A stretch of DNA of 64,000 nt from Rosa chinensis (lineage: Eukaryota; Streptophyta; Magnoliopsida; Rosales; Rosaceae). The position numbers and the translations under genes were made by a program. Below the pieces are notes generated by a model, which worked only from the letters and a program-made list of their open reading frames with translations, was not told where the DNA came from and ran no database searches. Shown piece after piece: positions 11,945 through 24,734 of the stretch (positions are counted from its first letter, which is position 1; each line of letters opens with the position of its first letter). The stretch is taken from assembly GCF_002994745.2 (NCBI RefSeq), contig NC_037094.1, positions 18,709,001-18,773,000 of the forward strand. Direction: 5' to 3'.

Positions 11945-13061
11945 ACATGACTTAAATTTAAAATAGATGTCATTCGTAACGATTATAATCATTAATCATT
12001 TAATGAAACAAAGTTTTTTTTTTTTTTTTTTTTTGAATAAAGAAATTTAATAAAATTTTGGGAAAGAAATTTCATAGTTAAATTGTCATGCTTTAGTTTT
12101 CAGGTGATGATGATTCGATGAATATACCTATAACTCTTTTTTATTTTATTTTTTATTTTTTATTGGAGGCCTCTTAGCCAAAGCCTATTCGTCAGAAAAG
12201 GTCGGCGGCAAAGCTCTTTTTCTTTTCATGAACTCTTAGTTGCCAGTTCTTTAACTTGCAACAATGTAATGAGAATCTGGTCAGAAACACAAATCTTGGC
12301 TTGTACTTCAACGTAATATTTATTCAATATGTCAACTTCGAAACATCCCCAAATCTGCGGCTGTTTTTGTCAACTACGTGAAGTTTCATGGCTCATGCAG
12401 AAGCAGCAGAACCCTAAAGAAAAAAAGAAAAGTACCTCTCATGGAAATTTCCCAGCGACTGTGTTAAACCCAAAAATAGAACTATTCCAACATTCCCAAG
12501 TCACTCGTTTAATGTACTACACAAATTGGCTTGTTCAATACCTCACAGGTCTGATAACGTTGATTCAGATTCACAAATCCGGGCCAATTTCTTGTGAAGA
12601 TTAACAAAAAATCTTCACAATCATTGTGATACTAAATTATATTAAATTATGATCATATTGACATCCTAATAACCCACATTTCAACTTTGTATTGGCTTCA
12701 TTAGTTTTATATATGCCCAAATTAACACCCAACTGTGATATGTGCATACGTGGACTTGGCTTGTGTTTTAGCTCCATTTTAAGCTTCTAAGTAAGGAACC
12801 CATAAACCCAGAAATGTTGTTATATGCTTGGAAGCTTTCTTCACTTTTGACTTGGTTAACGCCTAAACTAACTACATTTCAATGTGAAATGGTGTATACA
12901 AATAATATACTCTTCTCAAACTTTCCCGGAAAATCTCCTATATCAAATACAATGAAGCAATCATCTATATATATATATATATGCATGTTCAGAGAGGAGA
13001 CTTCAGAATTAAACTATCAAAATCACAGCTATTTTTTTTCTTTTTTTTGGTGAACGAGGGC
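11945..13061. other. AT-rich spacer with a 22-base T-run
   Basis: A T-run at about 12013-12034 may mark the poly(A) end of a minus-strand retroposon, but no coding remnant is recognised beside it. A short TA repeat lies near 12967-12981. Otherwise I see nothing. Confidence 0.4.
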
Positions 13062-13625
13062 ATGAGGCTCGTTTGGGTACCTAGGCCTGTGTTTCTATTG
13101 CTGTTCCTAGCTGTTGTTCTTGTCCTGAGCTCATTGTTTCAGTCGATTTCGAAACAAAAAAATCTTCAATTCTCATCGAATCCTCTATTCGTGTTTTCGC
13201 TCTGTAACATCATAATCTTTGCCATCATTGTTGGAGATCATCGGCCACCTACTGAGGAAGTTGACAGCATCTTACCATTCCTATCAGGTTCAGCAGAGGA
13301 TGCAACTGATGGTGTTGAGGATGATGGTAGCAACAAGCACTGCAATATGGATGGTCATGTTAATGGCAGTGAGGATGTTGACGATCAAGTTGATGAAAGT
13401 GAAGAAGAAGATGGAGAATATGATTCTGACGGTTACAACGAAGATGATGATGACAATGGTAGCGATGATGAAATTGGCTGGGAAGACACAGACGAATCTG
13501 ATGATAACTTGGAGACAAGGGTCGAAAACTTCATTGATAGGGTTTACAAGGGATGGCGAGAAGAGAGGTTAAGGGATACTCCATGCAATCCCCTGCAATT
13601 TTTAGGTTGCATCAATCCCTTATAA
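13062..13625 (+). CDS. Small membrane protein with acidic tail, DUF4408/DUF761-like
   Basis: A single-exon frame of 187 residues from the methionine at 13062; a longer upstream reading runs through a T-run and looks like untranslated leader. A hydrophobic segment at about residues 5-25 (VFLLLFLAVVLVLSSLF) is followed by a second near 45-60 (PLFVFSLCNIIIFAIIVGD). The second resembles the P-L-x-x-x-x-x-N-I-I segment of plant DUF4408 proteins. A long Asp/Glu-rich stretch (about 70-150) leads to a C-terminal LETRVENFIDRVYKGWREER, which resembles the DUF761 tail. Such proteins are plant-specific and of uncertain function. The family assignment rests on motif likeness only. A transcribed gene is likely, as the frame stays open through a highly biased acidic region. 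Confidence 0.6.
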   Translation: MRLVWVPRPVFLLLFLAVVLVLSSLFQSISKQKNLQFSSNPLFVFSLCNIIIFAIIVGDHRPPTEEVDSILPFLSGSAEDATDGVEDDGSNKHCNMDGHVNGSEDVDDQVDESEEEDGEYDSDGYNEDDDDNGSDDEIGWEDTDESDDNLETRVENFIDRVYKGWREERLRDTPCNPLQFLGCINPL

Positions 13626-13997
13626 TCTTTACAGTTGTAAAAACATTACCTCAAATTTTCTCCACAAAGTAGATTGAATATGTAGAGCAAATTAGATCAT
13701 ACAAACAAAACTCAACCTCAACCAAATTTGCCCTCTGTAAAATACCAAATATGTTTTTGTATTTTTCTGCCTCGTCGTCTCCTTTGAGGTGAAATAAGTG
13801 TACCTTTCTATATAATGTTGTTGCCTTCCACAATTCTTTCCTTTTTCAGTTGACAACTTTTGTAAAGAAGATTGCTATTAATATACACTGATCTGGTTTG
13901 CTAATCTCAAATACTGTACAGTCAAAGGCTCACATCCCCTCATTGGATAGTTACCGGAAAAGTGGAGAGTGACAGCACAAACGAATCAAAACACTAA

Positions 13998-14292
13998 GAG
14001 CAACTCCAACAGCTTCCCTATAATTTTTGTATTATAGGGAAGCAAAAGTCAAAGTTTTAGCTATTTGTTATTCTCTAACTCCAACAGATTCCTTATTTTG
14101 CAGCAATCTCTAAAATCTCCATAATTCTTCCTTAAATTTTAGAGTTTGCTGTAAATATAGGGAATTTGGTTTTCTCTCTCCTCATTTTCCCTAAAATAGA
14201 GATAGTTATAGGGAATCTGTTGGAACAAAATAGGCTTATTTTTCTCTAAAGTAGAGAAAAATCAAAATATAGGGAATCTGTTGGAGTTGCTC
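13998..14292. mobile_element. Tourist-type (PIF/Harbinger) MITE, 295 bp
   Basis: The terminal inverted repeats are gagcaactccaacag and ctgttggagttgctc, flanked by taa at 13995-13997 and 14293-14295. A three-base TWA duplication plus GAGCA ends is diagnostic of the PIF/Harbinger MITE class. Subterminal copies of the same motif occur inside (ctctaactccaacagattcc; gggaatctgttgga). It has no coding capacity. It sits downstream of CLPR2 and of the acidic-tail gene, between their 3' ends. Confidence 0.88.
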
Positions 14293-14619
14293 TAATATGG
14301 CACAGAACACAAGCAGACAGAATTAGTTCTGAAACCTGTAACTAATATCACTATCCAATTTTCTTTATCTACCACAGAAGCTGAAACACTTCAAAGTCTT
14401 AAACCACATTAAATATCCATTTAGATTATGTGCTCTGGGAGGGTGTATAAATGAAACAGCACCTTGTTTTCAGAAAATAGTTCTTTCCAAAAGCCTTCTA
14501 AAGAGAGAATGAAAAATTTCTATGCAGCAATTCTGACTAGGTAGAAAATTCTACAACAGAAAACTGAATTGCAGAAACATTTTGAATCCAATTTGGTCAG
14601 TGAGAAGCCAAGATCTGTA

Positions 14620-17600
14620 CTAACCAAGACCTGTTCCCGCATCTTTGCTAGGTGAGTCAGCCTTAATACGAGGCGGCCTAACTACACGATCAATGAGCCC
14701 ATACTCAAGAGCTTCCTGTGCATTAAAGCGCTTCATCCGACTTAGGTCTTTGTTAATCTGCATATACACATTTCAGAATAAGCATTCATCCTATCATGAT
14801 AAATATTTTAGTTAAACATTGCAATGGTGTTATAAAGGACCAAGCAGATTCAAATGGGCATAAACCATTTTCAACCTAAGATTCAAATAGGCAATTCTTT
14901 TTTTTTTTTGGTAAAACACATGGGCCACTTTGCTTGGGTAATTTCTGAAGTAGATCAATGAACAATAAAAACAAAAGGGTGGCTACTGAATTCCAAAATA
15001 AGGAAATAAAATAATTAAATAAAGAAATAATGCTTCATGATGCAATAGTTGCAGCACTTACGGAAGGAAGCAAGTGACCATGCTTAATGAAGTCATCAAA
15101 CCACCTAACCAGATGCAATTCTAAGTTTTACTTGTCAAACTAGCTAACCTTTTCAATTGGCTGGCCAGTTTTCTCTGCCAACTCATTAAAAAGGTAATCT
15201 CTGATTCTGAGAAGCTCGTTTGCCTCATTGCGTATGTCATCAGCCTGCCACAAATTTTTGAATGATTTAAGAAAGATCCAAAAATCTGCAAACCTGAAAG
15301 CAATGAATCACATACCAAAATACGAGGTTATACCTGACCACGAGCAGCCCCAGCAGGAGACTGCAGTGCAATTCTTGATAGTGGCATTGCAAATCGATTA
15401 CCCTAATCAAAGCAGAAAACAACAAAAAGGTGGAGTTTCAGAGTTCAACCATCTAAGTTAGAATAGATGAAAGTAGTGCTTTGTTTTTCTTACAAGTTAT
15501 TGGAAACATGATGATAATCTATCAAATCATTAATGCACAGGGCCATGTGAAGGACGAGCTCATATATAATGAAATGGAGTCATTTTCTATAAAATCTTAA
15601 TGGGCCCGACTCCTAAATGTATCATAGAACTATTTAACCGCTTAACTTCCACCAGGTTCATGATGCTTTTCATTAAACCTGGATTTAGAAAGGGAAAGAA
15701 CATTACCTTTTCTCCAGCTGCAAGAAGAAAGGCTGCCAAATTATAGGCATAGCCCACACAGTGGGTGCCAACAGGACTCTTCAAGCTTTGCATAGTATCA
15801 TAGATAGCCATGCTCGGAGTAAGCTGTAGATGGTGCAAGTTTTAGACATATGCCACATGGAACCACAAGATCAAGAAATAAGTAAAAGAATTTCATCATG
15901 AAAAACTGAAAGCTTACATCTCCACCAGGACCATTGATATACATATAAAGCCTTTTGGACGAATCAATTGTGTCAAGGTACAGCATTGTTGCCAGAATTT
16001 GATTGCTAAACTCTTCATCTATATTTTGCCCAATGAAGATAACACGTTCCCGGTACTACATTCCCAGAAAACAAGAGATTAGAGACACACAATAAAATGA
16101 GAATCCAGTAAAATCTGGATAAAAAAGTTTAAATCAACACACTTCTTGACATAGGATGTCGTTACTCTCATTGTCATTCCACTACCAAGGAAGTTCATGA
16201 AAGATTCCATGGCACTTTCAAATATTTTGTATAGGAACAAATTTAAAAAGAGAAAAAGATTTAACAGAGATGCAACACCATTCTTGACATAGGATGTCAG
16301 TTAATCTCACTTTAATACCACTAGCAAGACATGTTCAAGAAAGACTCCACCGCACTTTCAAATATTATGGGTTTAAAAAGAGAAAAGATACTAAAGAGAT
16401 GTCAAAGAAAGTTCTGGTTCAGATAAGGTTTAGGGTCAGTTAGCTGCAAGCCACTTGGTGTTGATACCAACAGACCGTATTACTATTAATAACCTCCACC
16501 AATAACCTCCCTAGCTCAATAAATGCATGTTCATTTGATTTGAAATTAACTCTAATGACTTACTACAGCATTCCACAGATCAACCCATTGCCAACCTCCC
16601 TCACCAGGGTTTAAAAAGAGAAAAGATACTAAAGATTAAGAGATTTTAAAGAAAGTTCTGGTTCAGATAAGGTTTAGGGTCAGTTAGCTGCAAGCCCCTT
16701 GGTGTTGATACCAACAGATCGTATTACTATTAATAACATCTACCTATAACCTCCCTAGCTCAATAAATGCATGTTCATTTGATTTGAAATTAACTCTAAT
16801 GACTTACCAGAGCATTCCAAAGATCAACCCATTGCCAACCTCCCTCACCAGGGGTTCGATAGGGAACCTTTGGTGTCCCTATTGGCATCATTCGAACTTG
16901 TCCACGCGATGATCTGTGGTTTCCTGTCCTGAAAAGTGCAAACATAAAGCTGCATCATCCATGCATTAACAGCCTGATTTAGAGATTTAAACAATCCCCA
17001 GAAAAGAGTGTACAGTGCAAATGTATAGCTACTCTTTTTATGAGAAGAAGACCAAATCAAGCATTTTCACTTTGTTGAAAAATGCTATACTAAAGTATCA
17101 GTTGGTAATCAAAATAAATCACTATGAGCTTCTCCATTGACGGTGAATCAACGATGAAACTTCTAAAGACATATTTCAATCTGACAGACTAATCTAGCAT
17201 GTAAGCAAGTTTTCCTCCTAAAACATGACTGTCACCATTACATCTCTACTGCAGGTGGTTAAAGAGTAGACAAGAAAACCTTCAATATGCGTCTACTTAT
17301 TCAAAAACATAAATCTAAAATACCATAATTGTAGCCTCAACACCACACATACATGCACGAACCTCGGTCAAATAAGTACACTTACCCAAGGGGAAAGAAT
17401 GCATGAACGCTGTATTGTCAAGTCTTTTTCTTTAACTAAAAATCTTGTCACAACTTAAGCCTACCCTGTGTCAGACACTGCATAAATTGTTTCTAGTAAA
17501 GCCTTCTTGGAGTTTAAGAAGCATGATTCCAATACCTACACTTGATTACATATTTTAAATCCAACTTATTGCTGTTAACAACTAAGTGGACAGCACCCTA

Positions 17601-18060
17601 ATCTTGTCACTCAACCACCAAATTGCATAAGGATTAAGCAAATAAATTACAAGCCCATAATGACTTACCTGGGTAGAAGGCTCTTACTAACTTTGCCATA
17701 GAACTCAACCGTCAAGTTGGGATTTTTAGCTCCAAAAGTACCTTATCAGATAAAGAAAAACAAAATTCAAAAACCGATTACATCCTACAAAAGAAGGCCG
17801 AAATTAGCATATGGGATTAAGGAATGAGGACCCAACACACCTAAAGATTCAGGCTTTAACCCAGAAAAATGCTTGATTGAGCAACTGTGGAACACCAATT
17901 ACGGATTACAATCAATAACATTTATCTTTTTTTGTTTTGGATTAGAAACAGAGAAAATTAAACAAGTGAGAGAGAGAGAGAACCTGGGAGGAGGGTGAGA
18001 GAGTCTAGCTTGGGCCTGAAGGCTTGGAGTGTACGTCGTTGTGGCAAAAGAGACTGCCAT
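14620..18060 (-). CDS. CLPR2: Plastid Clp protease core subunit ClpR2
   Basis: Nine coding exons with matching phases: 18060-17984, 17884-17841, 17741-17669, 16928-16808, 16055-15918, 15823-15707, 15402-15334, 15244-15149 and 14757-14620. They give 290 residues (about 280 in Arabidopsis). The serine-rich N-terminus ([15 protein letters not shown]) fits a chloroplast transit peptide. Landmarks include [34 protein letters not shown] and [18 protein letters not shown]. ClpR proteins are non-catalytic ClpP paralogues in the heteromeric plastid ClpPR ring. Here the catalytic serine position reads GYAYNLAAF and the histidine position RIALQSP, so neither residue is kept, as expected. Its neighbour TFB5 is on the same strand upstream. 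Intron 4 carries tandem duplications, one including part of exon 4 (see findings). The gene itself looks intact. Confidence 0.96.
16144..16380. repeat. Diverged about 140-bp direct repeat in CLPR2 intron 4
   Basis: A segment from about 16144 starting cttgacataggatgtc recurs from about 16284 and ends in both cases with gcactttcaaatatt. The copies are diverged, so the duplication is older than the adjacent 240-bp one. Confidence 0.7.
16369..16852. repeat. CLPR2: Tandem duplication of about 240 bp including half of CLPR2 exon 4
   Basis: Unit A (16369-16606) and unit B (16607-16850) are nearly identical. Both contain tttaaaaagagaaaagatac, ggttcagataaggtttaggg and ctcaataaatgcatgttcat. Unit B ends with the last about 45 bases of true exon 4 and its splice donor. 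Unit A carries a mutated copy of that exon end at about 16565-16608. Confidence 0.9.
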
Positions 18061-18856
18061 TTTCGCCGAGCACAGAGTTTTGTGAGGGAGAAAGAAGTTG
18101 CAGCTTATTTTTCTGAACCAATCTAAACTGTTTTAGAAAGAGAGACAAATAGAGTCGGGTCATGGGTCTGCCCCGTCCGGCCCGGCCCGACCCGACCCGC
18201 AAAGGAAGGTCCAAGTTGATTTCTTGAACACATTCATTGCTAGATTGGCTTATAACTGTGATTCTTTCAGTTTAATCAGTTTACTAAAATATCCGGGGTC
18301 TTGTAACTCTATTTGAATTTTAAGTATTTACTCGAGTCAAGTTTTAGTTATGAACCCGTATCAAAGAAACACCTCCAATAACTCAGGATCGAGCTTTTGT
18401 AATCAACTGTATCCTCCTTATTGTATAAGACTACGAAACTTTTTCACTCAGTGGCGATGAGACTTCTATGTATAGTTGATCAACATAACACATCCTAGGG
18501 AAGCACAGATTGAGGCACTTGAAAATTGCTCTAGACAAATTTAGAGAATGACCAGAAATATGAACCAAACTATATGGTACATATTCTCCCAAAAAAAAAA
18601 AACTATACTGTACATTGGCTCCGATTGCAAGTTAAGTTATCAAATGTGATTCCTTAGAAGACCAAAATCAAAGCAATGTTCACTTCATGAACACTGAATT
18701 CAATACACGTATATAATGGAAGCAAACCTAACAATTCTATTGTGTTCAAAAGGTAGGCAAATGCTTACTCATGTAGAAAGCTGTAATTCACCAATTGATA
18801 ATACAAGGATGATCGAAACCAAGGTACAATGCAAACATCCGGTCAATAGAAGATAT
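18061..18856. other. CLPR2 upstream region and spacer to TFB5
   Basis: About 0.8 kb separates the CLPR2 start codon from the TFB5 stop codon, so it holds the CLPR2 promoter and the TFB5 3' UTR. A GC-rich patch of ccgg/cccgaccc motifs lies at 18170-18200. No other gene is seen. Confidence 0.5.
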
Positions 18857-19987
18857 TCAAGTAGGCTTCTCATAAGAATTCTGGTCTCTAAATTCTGAAA
18901 TGGCACTTCTTATCATCTCAGCTGCATGCTGTTGCACAAACAAGTGAGTGCCATCCAAGACGTGTATTATGAACTTTTGTGATGGAGGCAGTGAATTGTT
19001 GTAATTGATGATGAATTGCGCCATAGGTATGTCACTGCACAAGGGAAAGACAGATGCTTTCAGAGACAGAAAAGAGAGCTTGACTAAGCAAACAAGGCAA
19101 CTCCAAGTCTCAAACTACTCTTTCAGGATCAAGCAGTAGGTTCATTTGTCTGCTAATAAGAACTTAAATATGAGGCTTAAAAGATGAATTTCCACTAAAT
19201 GCACAACCTAATCTTGATTGATATTTAAAGCATAGAATCTGATATAACAGCAAGTCAGCAACTAGAAAGTGCCGGAACGTGATTTCCAGGATGTCCAAAA
19301 CTAAACCCTCACTTTCATCTCAAAAACACTAAACTATCAGTCCCAAGTGATAGAATAGTTCTTACACAATACAAAATGCTGAAATTTCATACTTTCATAA
19401 TTACATACATTATATGAAACAGGAGCAACCAGAACATAATGTCCTCAAAAACCATTTTAGTTTTATTAGGAAACACGTAAAACACAATTGGTACCAGTGT
19501 CTTACCACATAAACAGTTTACTTTTTTTTTTGGGTGGGCTTATGCATCAGTCTTTTGGTCTCACCCAACGTAACCAAGGAGGCAAGACTCTTAAAGGCCC
19601 CTATGTAGGCTTCCTAAAACCCTATTGTCACATTGGGAAAGTTCTACTGGTCCTAAACAGGCAAACTAAGTCTGCCTCAGAACCATCATAAAGGACCAGA
19701 AAAAATTCAGGATGCGTGCAGTTGCTTGAAGACCTAATGCTGCACACAATGCCTTCTAGGCACTTAACTGCAGCACAGATAATGGCTCCCTTTTCTATAT
19801 GCTCTCATTTATTTGAGTTCAACCAAACATTTGAGCTAGCTTTCTGTTTATACACAGGTGAGGACGATTCTAAACCCAGATCTTCACAGAGGATACTTGA
19901 TTATGTGTAAAAATAAGAAAAGCACAGCCCAACAATGGTACATGCATCTTACCAAGAGATAAACAATCCTTTAGTAGCATTCACCAT
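18857..19987 (-). CDS. TFB5: TFIIH subunit TFB5 (TTDA/GTF2H5 homologue)
   Basis: Two coding exons: 19987-19953 (MVNATKGLFIS plus two bases of a cysteine codon) and 19034-18857. Together they give 70 residues, exactly the family's size. The second exon encodes DIPMAQFIINYNN, QKFIIHVLDGTHLFVQ and SAISEFRDQNSYEKPT, matching the TFB5 fold in order. TFB5 is the smallest core subunit of TFIIH; it stabilises the complex by pairing with the p52/Tfb2 subunit and is needed for nucleotide excision repair. The 918-base intron splits a cysteine codon. An acceptor-like ttgcag on the minus strand near 20015 suggests a further intron in the 5' UTR. No defect is seen. Confidence 0.95.
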
Positions 19988-21767
19988 AATGTATCAGCAA
20001 CCTTAAAATCTTAACTGCAAAAACAAAAACCAAGGAATGAGAACAACTTTCTTTGAAATAGTTATCCTTTATCTTGACCATAGTAGACATAGAGGATATG
20101 CTCAGCGACATTTTAACGGTATTGTTTCAAATGCTATCCACAACAAGAAAGAATTGATCAAAGTAATGAAGATACTACCCTTACAGAAACTAGCAGTCTC
20201 TAATCTCTTTAGCTATTCAAATAATTTTAAAAAATGAATAAGATTATACCAATCGCCAGCAATGCTTCAGTGTCACAACTGAAGTAGTATCCAAGAATTA
20301 AAGTCATTTTACTCAAAACCCACAAAACAAATTACTTTAGAGCACCTGATCTAAACTACAGAAGCAATACAAGTTTTTGCCTTTCTACCCATCATAACTC
20401 ATAAAACATAGAATGATACAGAATACAGTGTACATTAGTTTTGATCCCCGAAAACAGTGTTCTTCAGGGTCTAGTTTTACAAGTCTATCATATGGAAGTC
20501 AATGTTCTCTGCATTCTTGATCAGAAGCCGAAAATATAGAATTGATCAAAGCACTGAAAGTAGTGCCTTTAGATAAACAATACCAGTCTCTACAGATACT
20601 AAGATGTACTATACCAAACATAAGCATATGAAACCAATCCCAACCCAGAACAACACATTCATTTGTTATAACAATCAAACTCAATTTCACACCTAAACAG
20701 CTCTTCAGGTAAACCCAAGTCCCCAAAAACCATAAAGCCCAAAAATTGATTAATAACTACTTAAATTTACAAAACAGATACGAACAAGATCGAATCTTGA
20801 CCTCTTTCTGTTGCAGAGCCGCGGGAGCTTCCGCACTTTCTAGGACAGACTCGAAGGCTGTCTCTGCTTTATTTGGGAATCAGTGGATTTCTATTGGCCG
20901 CTGCAAGCTGAAAATTTCACCCAAATATATATATATATATATATTTTCTTATCTTTGAGTAAATTTCAATTTTGTCCCTGTAGTTTGGTTCGTTAACTTC
21001 ATTTTAATGTCAAATTTTTTTTTTTCTGTGATATGATTTTTAAGCACCATACTAATCTTGTACATATCATTCATTTGGTTCTTTTAAAATAAGTTTAATA
21101 AATTAATAAGGATTACAAAATCATTTGAAATGACATGTCATACAAACTTAAGAGTAGGCACAAACCAAGAATGGCTTGAAACTAGAGAAGTTCTATCTTA
21201 GCTGTGGCTTATTGGATGTCCTAAAAATTTTCAAGAAATTATACACACTTTGGGTTAACGAATGCAAAAAGAGACAAATGGTGAGAAAAATGTTTCTTTG
21301 GCAAAGAAATCCACTCCTTCAGAACCACAGCATTACAGGGTTCTCTAGATATGTGGTATTACAAAACCAGTGAAAAATGCAAGTGTGATCACAACAAATC
21401 AAGGCATCAGCTTCAAATGCATGCAATTAGGAGTTGTTCATCAACCATACACAAATGAAAACTGAAACAGAACAATGTCTGATTTAATAGATTTATTCGA
21501 CAAATTTAGATTGCTTGAACCTGCTAACCTAACAATACTAAGAATACAAATCATGAATCCCTCGAACTACAGCTATGATATATGGGTTGAAAAGAATGTC
21601 ACAGAGCTGTACTAAGGAAATCTACCATCCAATAATCATACAACATCAATGGAAGGTGCACAAATTACATCAGTGGTGATGGAATAGAAGTTGTAAAAAG
21701 TGGCAACTTAGTGGCAACAAACTGAAGAGTTCCGGTCAACAGTCAGTTGATGCAGCAATTGTCTGTG
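19988..21767. other. TFB5 5' region and cornichon 3' region
   Basis: This holds the presumed 5' UTR intron and promoter of TFB5 (a GC-richer patch near 20815-20900 could be a 5' non-coding exon) and, towards 21768, the 3' UTR of the cornichon gene. A short TA repeat lies at about 20926-20943. I see no additional gene. Confidence 0.4.
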
Positions 21768-23903
21768 TTACTCGTGGTCGTCCAATGCAGTTAGAATCAT
21801 CCTGCAAAGGTGGGTGAAAGAATATGAGATAAGACGGATTAAACATACATAGACTGAATATTTCAAGGAAGACGTGTAACTTTCTTAGCCACAGTACCAG
21901 AATATTGAGAGAAAGAGAAGGAAAACAAGATAGAAGAGTTTGAAAAGTCGTTGCTTCTTCTCTTTGTGGAGCATATTGAATATCTCAGTAACATCTACGA
22001 GGTGCCTTTTACTCGTATACCTACTCAGAAAAGGAGAAAGTTAGTAAGATCATAAGCTCAGGATACAAAACTAAGGTCATAAGACTGAACAGAACACATT
22101 CAGTATTTCACAGCACCAAGACATGATAAACTACTGTACCATCATCTAGCCTATAAATCATGGAGTTATCAGGTTTATTCGTGGCAATTGGGTTAAATCC
22201 TTATCAACCAGCTTGCGTGTGACATAAACCATTTTCATGTGCATCAACAAACCAGTGATAGTGTAACCATCCTTGGAGTATTGTTCTAATACTTAGCTGA
22301 ACACAATATTGTACATCATCTGTAAAAAGACCCAGGCCCCGAAAAGAAATCTGATGGTACATTATCTGTAACTGTTGCTATAGTCCTTGAATGTGTAGGT
22401 TTAAATTTTGGTTTGTTGTGTGTGCCAACGGCACCAAAAATAAGACCATTTCAACATCAATGCTGTAGCAGAAAGATATAAATTTAGAATTAAATTTTTT
22501 TATACCTCTTTTATGTATATCCTTCCCTCACTCCTCAATTAACTATAGATTCTAAGTGTTATTTACTTCTTATTAATAATTACTTTCCCCCTTCCACGAT
22601 TTCCAGTCTACTCTTATTTTTGCATAGTCTTGATGCTGATAAACCAGGCTTTGTTTGGGACACTTTCTTACTCTCTTCTTCATCCTTTCCTTCTCTTTTT
22701 CTTACAAGTTTACAGTAATCACAATAAAAAAGTAACAGGACTTACAGTTTCACGTTATAATAGAGGTATGGACCACAGAATAGTGCCATGATCCAATGCC
22801 CTGTCATAAGATAGATGGCACCTAATAGTCCTTCTAGGATGTACTCGGGCAAAATCACTCTGTTAATCCGTGTTGAAGAGTCATAAGGGTTGATATAATC
22901 AAACTCTAGATCTGCTAAGCACATCAGCTGCAACAATTTTAGAAGTGTTAAGATTCAGTTTTCATATCCCTTAAAAAAGTACTAGAGAAGCCATAACAGT
23001 ATGCAAACACAGACGCTATATAAACAATCAACCATAGCCCGTGTAATTTCAAAATATATATATGCTCTATGTCCTAACATAATCTTCACAACAGCAATTT
23101 CAACATTAAAACGATTTCTCATGGTATCATTAGCACTACCATCACCTAATACAAGATGAATTGGTGTTAAGCACCTCAACAAGCACAATACAAGTTGACA
23201 TTATGGGGTTTGCCAATCCAAGGTTAATAAAACTGAAGAAAAGTCAAGGCAACATAAGAAAATCCTAAATTGCTGCTCCCTGGGTAAAACGTAACAGCCA
23301 CTGAATAAGGTCTCATGTTTGACACAAGGATATGAAATTAAATCAAAGATGTCTTCATTTTCTTTTGAAAAAGTTTTAACTTCATATATTTATACTGTTT
23401 TGGTAGATTCTCGGAAATTCTTTCAATAACACCCCTTCTTGATGGTACTTGGTTTCGGCTTCAACCTAATGCTGGGTGGAAACCAATGTCAATCTATATT
23501 CAAGAAAAACTGCCATGACTGAATGCCAAAACACAAACACACATATCACCATACTCAAAAGCCAGATTACAGAATGACATATGATTATTCAGACAAAATT
23601 AAGCTACTACACCTATATGCTTCTATTAACATTTGCCATAAAAGTACTTGATTTTATCACCAAAAACACATACTTTAGCACATACAGATCCTCTAGACTA
23701 AAACAAGTTCTAGTATGCAAAGAAGTGATATCCTTTTCTGATTTAATAGGAATAAAATAGAAACTGAAATTGCCAATAAACTCATAATAAATTGAGATAA
23801 AATTCCAAACGAGTTTTGGTGATTGACCCACCTGGAAAACAACTAGAGCAAGAAGGGCTATGAGGAGGAAGAAGGAAATTAACCAAACGTAAAGATCCCC
23901 CAT
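21768..23903 (-). CDS. Cornichon family ER cargo receptor
   Basis: Four coding exons with matching phases: 23903-23832, 22927-22746, 22020-21898 and 21801-21768. They give 136 residues, the usual length. Exon 1 is the first membrane segment (MGDLYVWLISFFLLIALLA). Exon 2 carries the family signature LEFDYINPYDSSTRINRVI, followed by LPEYILEGLLGAIYLMTGHW. Exon 3 begins YTSKRHLVDVTEIFN and ends in the last membrane segment (LFYLVFLLFLSIF). The short tail reads MILTALDDHE. Cornichon proteins cycle between ER and Golgi and load membrane cargo into COPII vesicles. Duplicated pieces of this gene (exon 1 plus intron 1, and upstream DNA) lie at 27.6-31.3 kb and 50.4-52.0 kb. Confidence 0.95.
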
Positions 23904-24259
23904 TTATACTCAATCTTTCTCTTTCACTTGCTACTAACTCAATCTCTGTTTCGAATTTACAACACAGTATGGATGATGAGATGGCCTGAAAGAGGCGCGT
24001 GGCAGAAAAATCACGCGCGGCCGGGTCTGGCTGCCGATACACGAAAACGATCGGAGAAGACTCTTTCTTTTTGATATCGATGGTCGGAGGAGACTCGAAG
24101 ACTCGAGGATGAGTATAATGATTTTTCTCCTATTTTTGTTTGTTTTAATACTTACAGAGCGCAAAAAACAATCTTCCCACTTTGTCCAATAAAACTCAAA
24201 ATTGAGAGAATTTGATACAGGGGATGCTTGAAAGGGCGAGGCCCATAAAAAGGCACCCA

Positions 24260-24734
24260 AGCCTTGCCCATTGAGGAAGCAAGAACCTAATCAAATACGG
24301 ATGTAAATTTGGTCGATACAACTATGCTATGAGTTTTCACTCGACAATATAACGTCAAACTCGAACGAGGCATTAGGATGGTTAAAGAAAACAAGTTGAA
24401 TCTCAAGCTTAAAAGATCTTTGAGGTATGCTTGTAATATTTGTGAAAGTTGAAATTGAGTATGAGATTGTTTGAAAGTAGAAAATTATGCTTGTATAGTT
24501 TTGTCCATAATACTTAAATTACTAATAATTTTTTTTTTTTTTTGAGAATTAAATTCACTAATAACTTGAATGTTCAATTAGAAACAAACGCTACATATGA
24601 TGGAATTTCTCTTGGGTTAGTCATGCTCGATCAGCATTAATTCACAATAGATCGATGCTATTTCTTTGTAGAAAGAAACATACATACATATACATAATAC
24701 ATGACATATATATATGAACTTAACGGAAGAGCAA
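24260..24734. other. AT-rich spacer
   Basis: The DNA at about 24185-24420, upstream of the cornichon gene, recurs at 27628-27960. A T-run lies near 24530-24543. No gene is seen. Confidence 0.45.

Noticed and set aside
12981..13061. Longer N-terminus for the 13.06-kb gene
   Set aside because: The extra 27 residues come mostly from a T-run (a phenylalanine run) and a leader-like region; the internal ATG gives a cleaner membrane-protein start.
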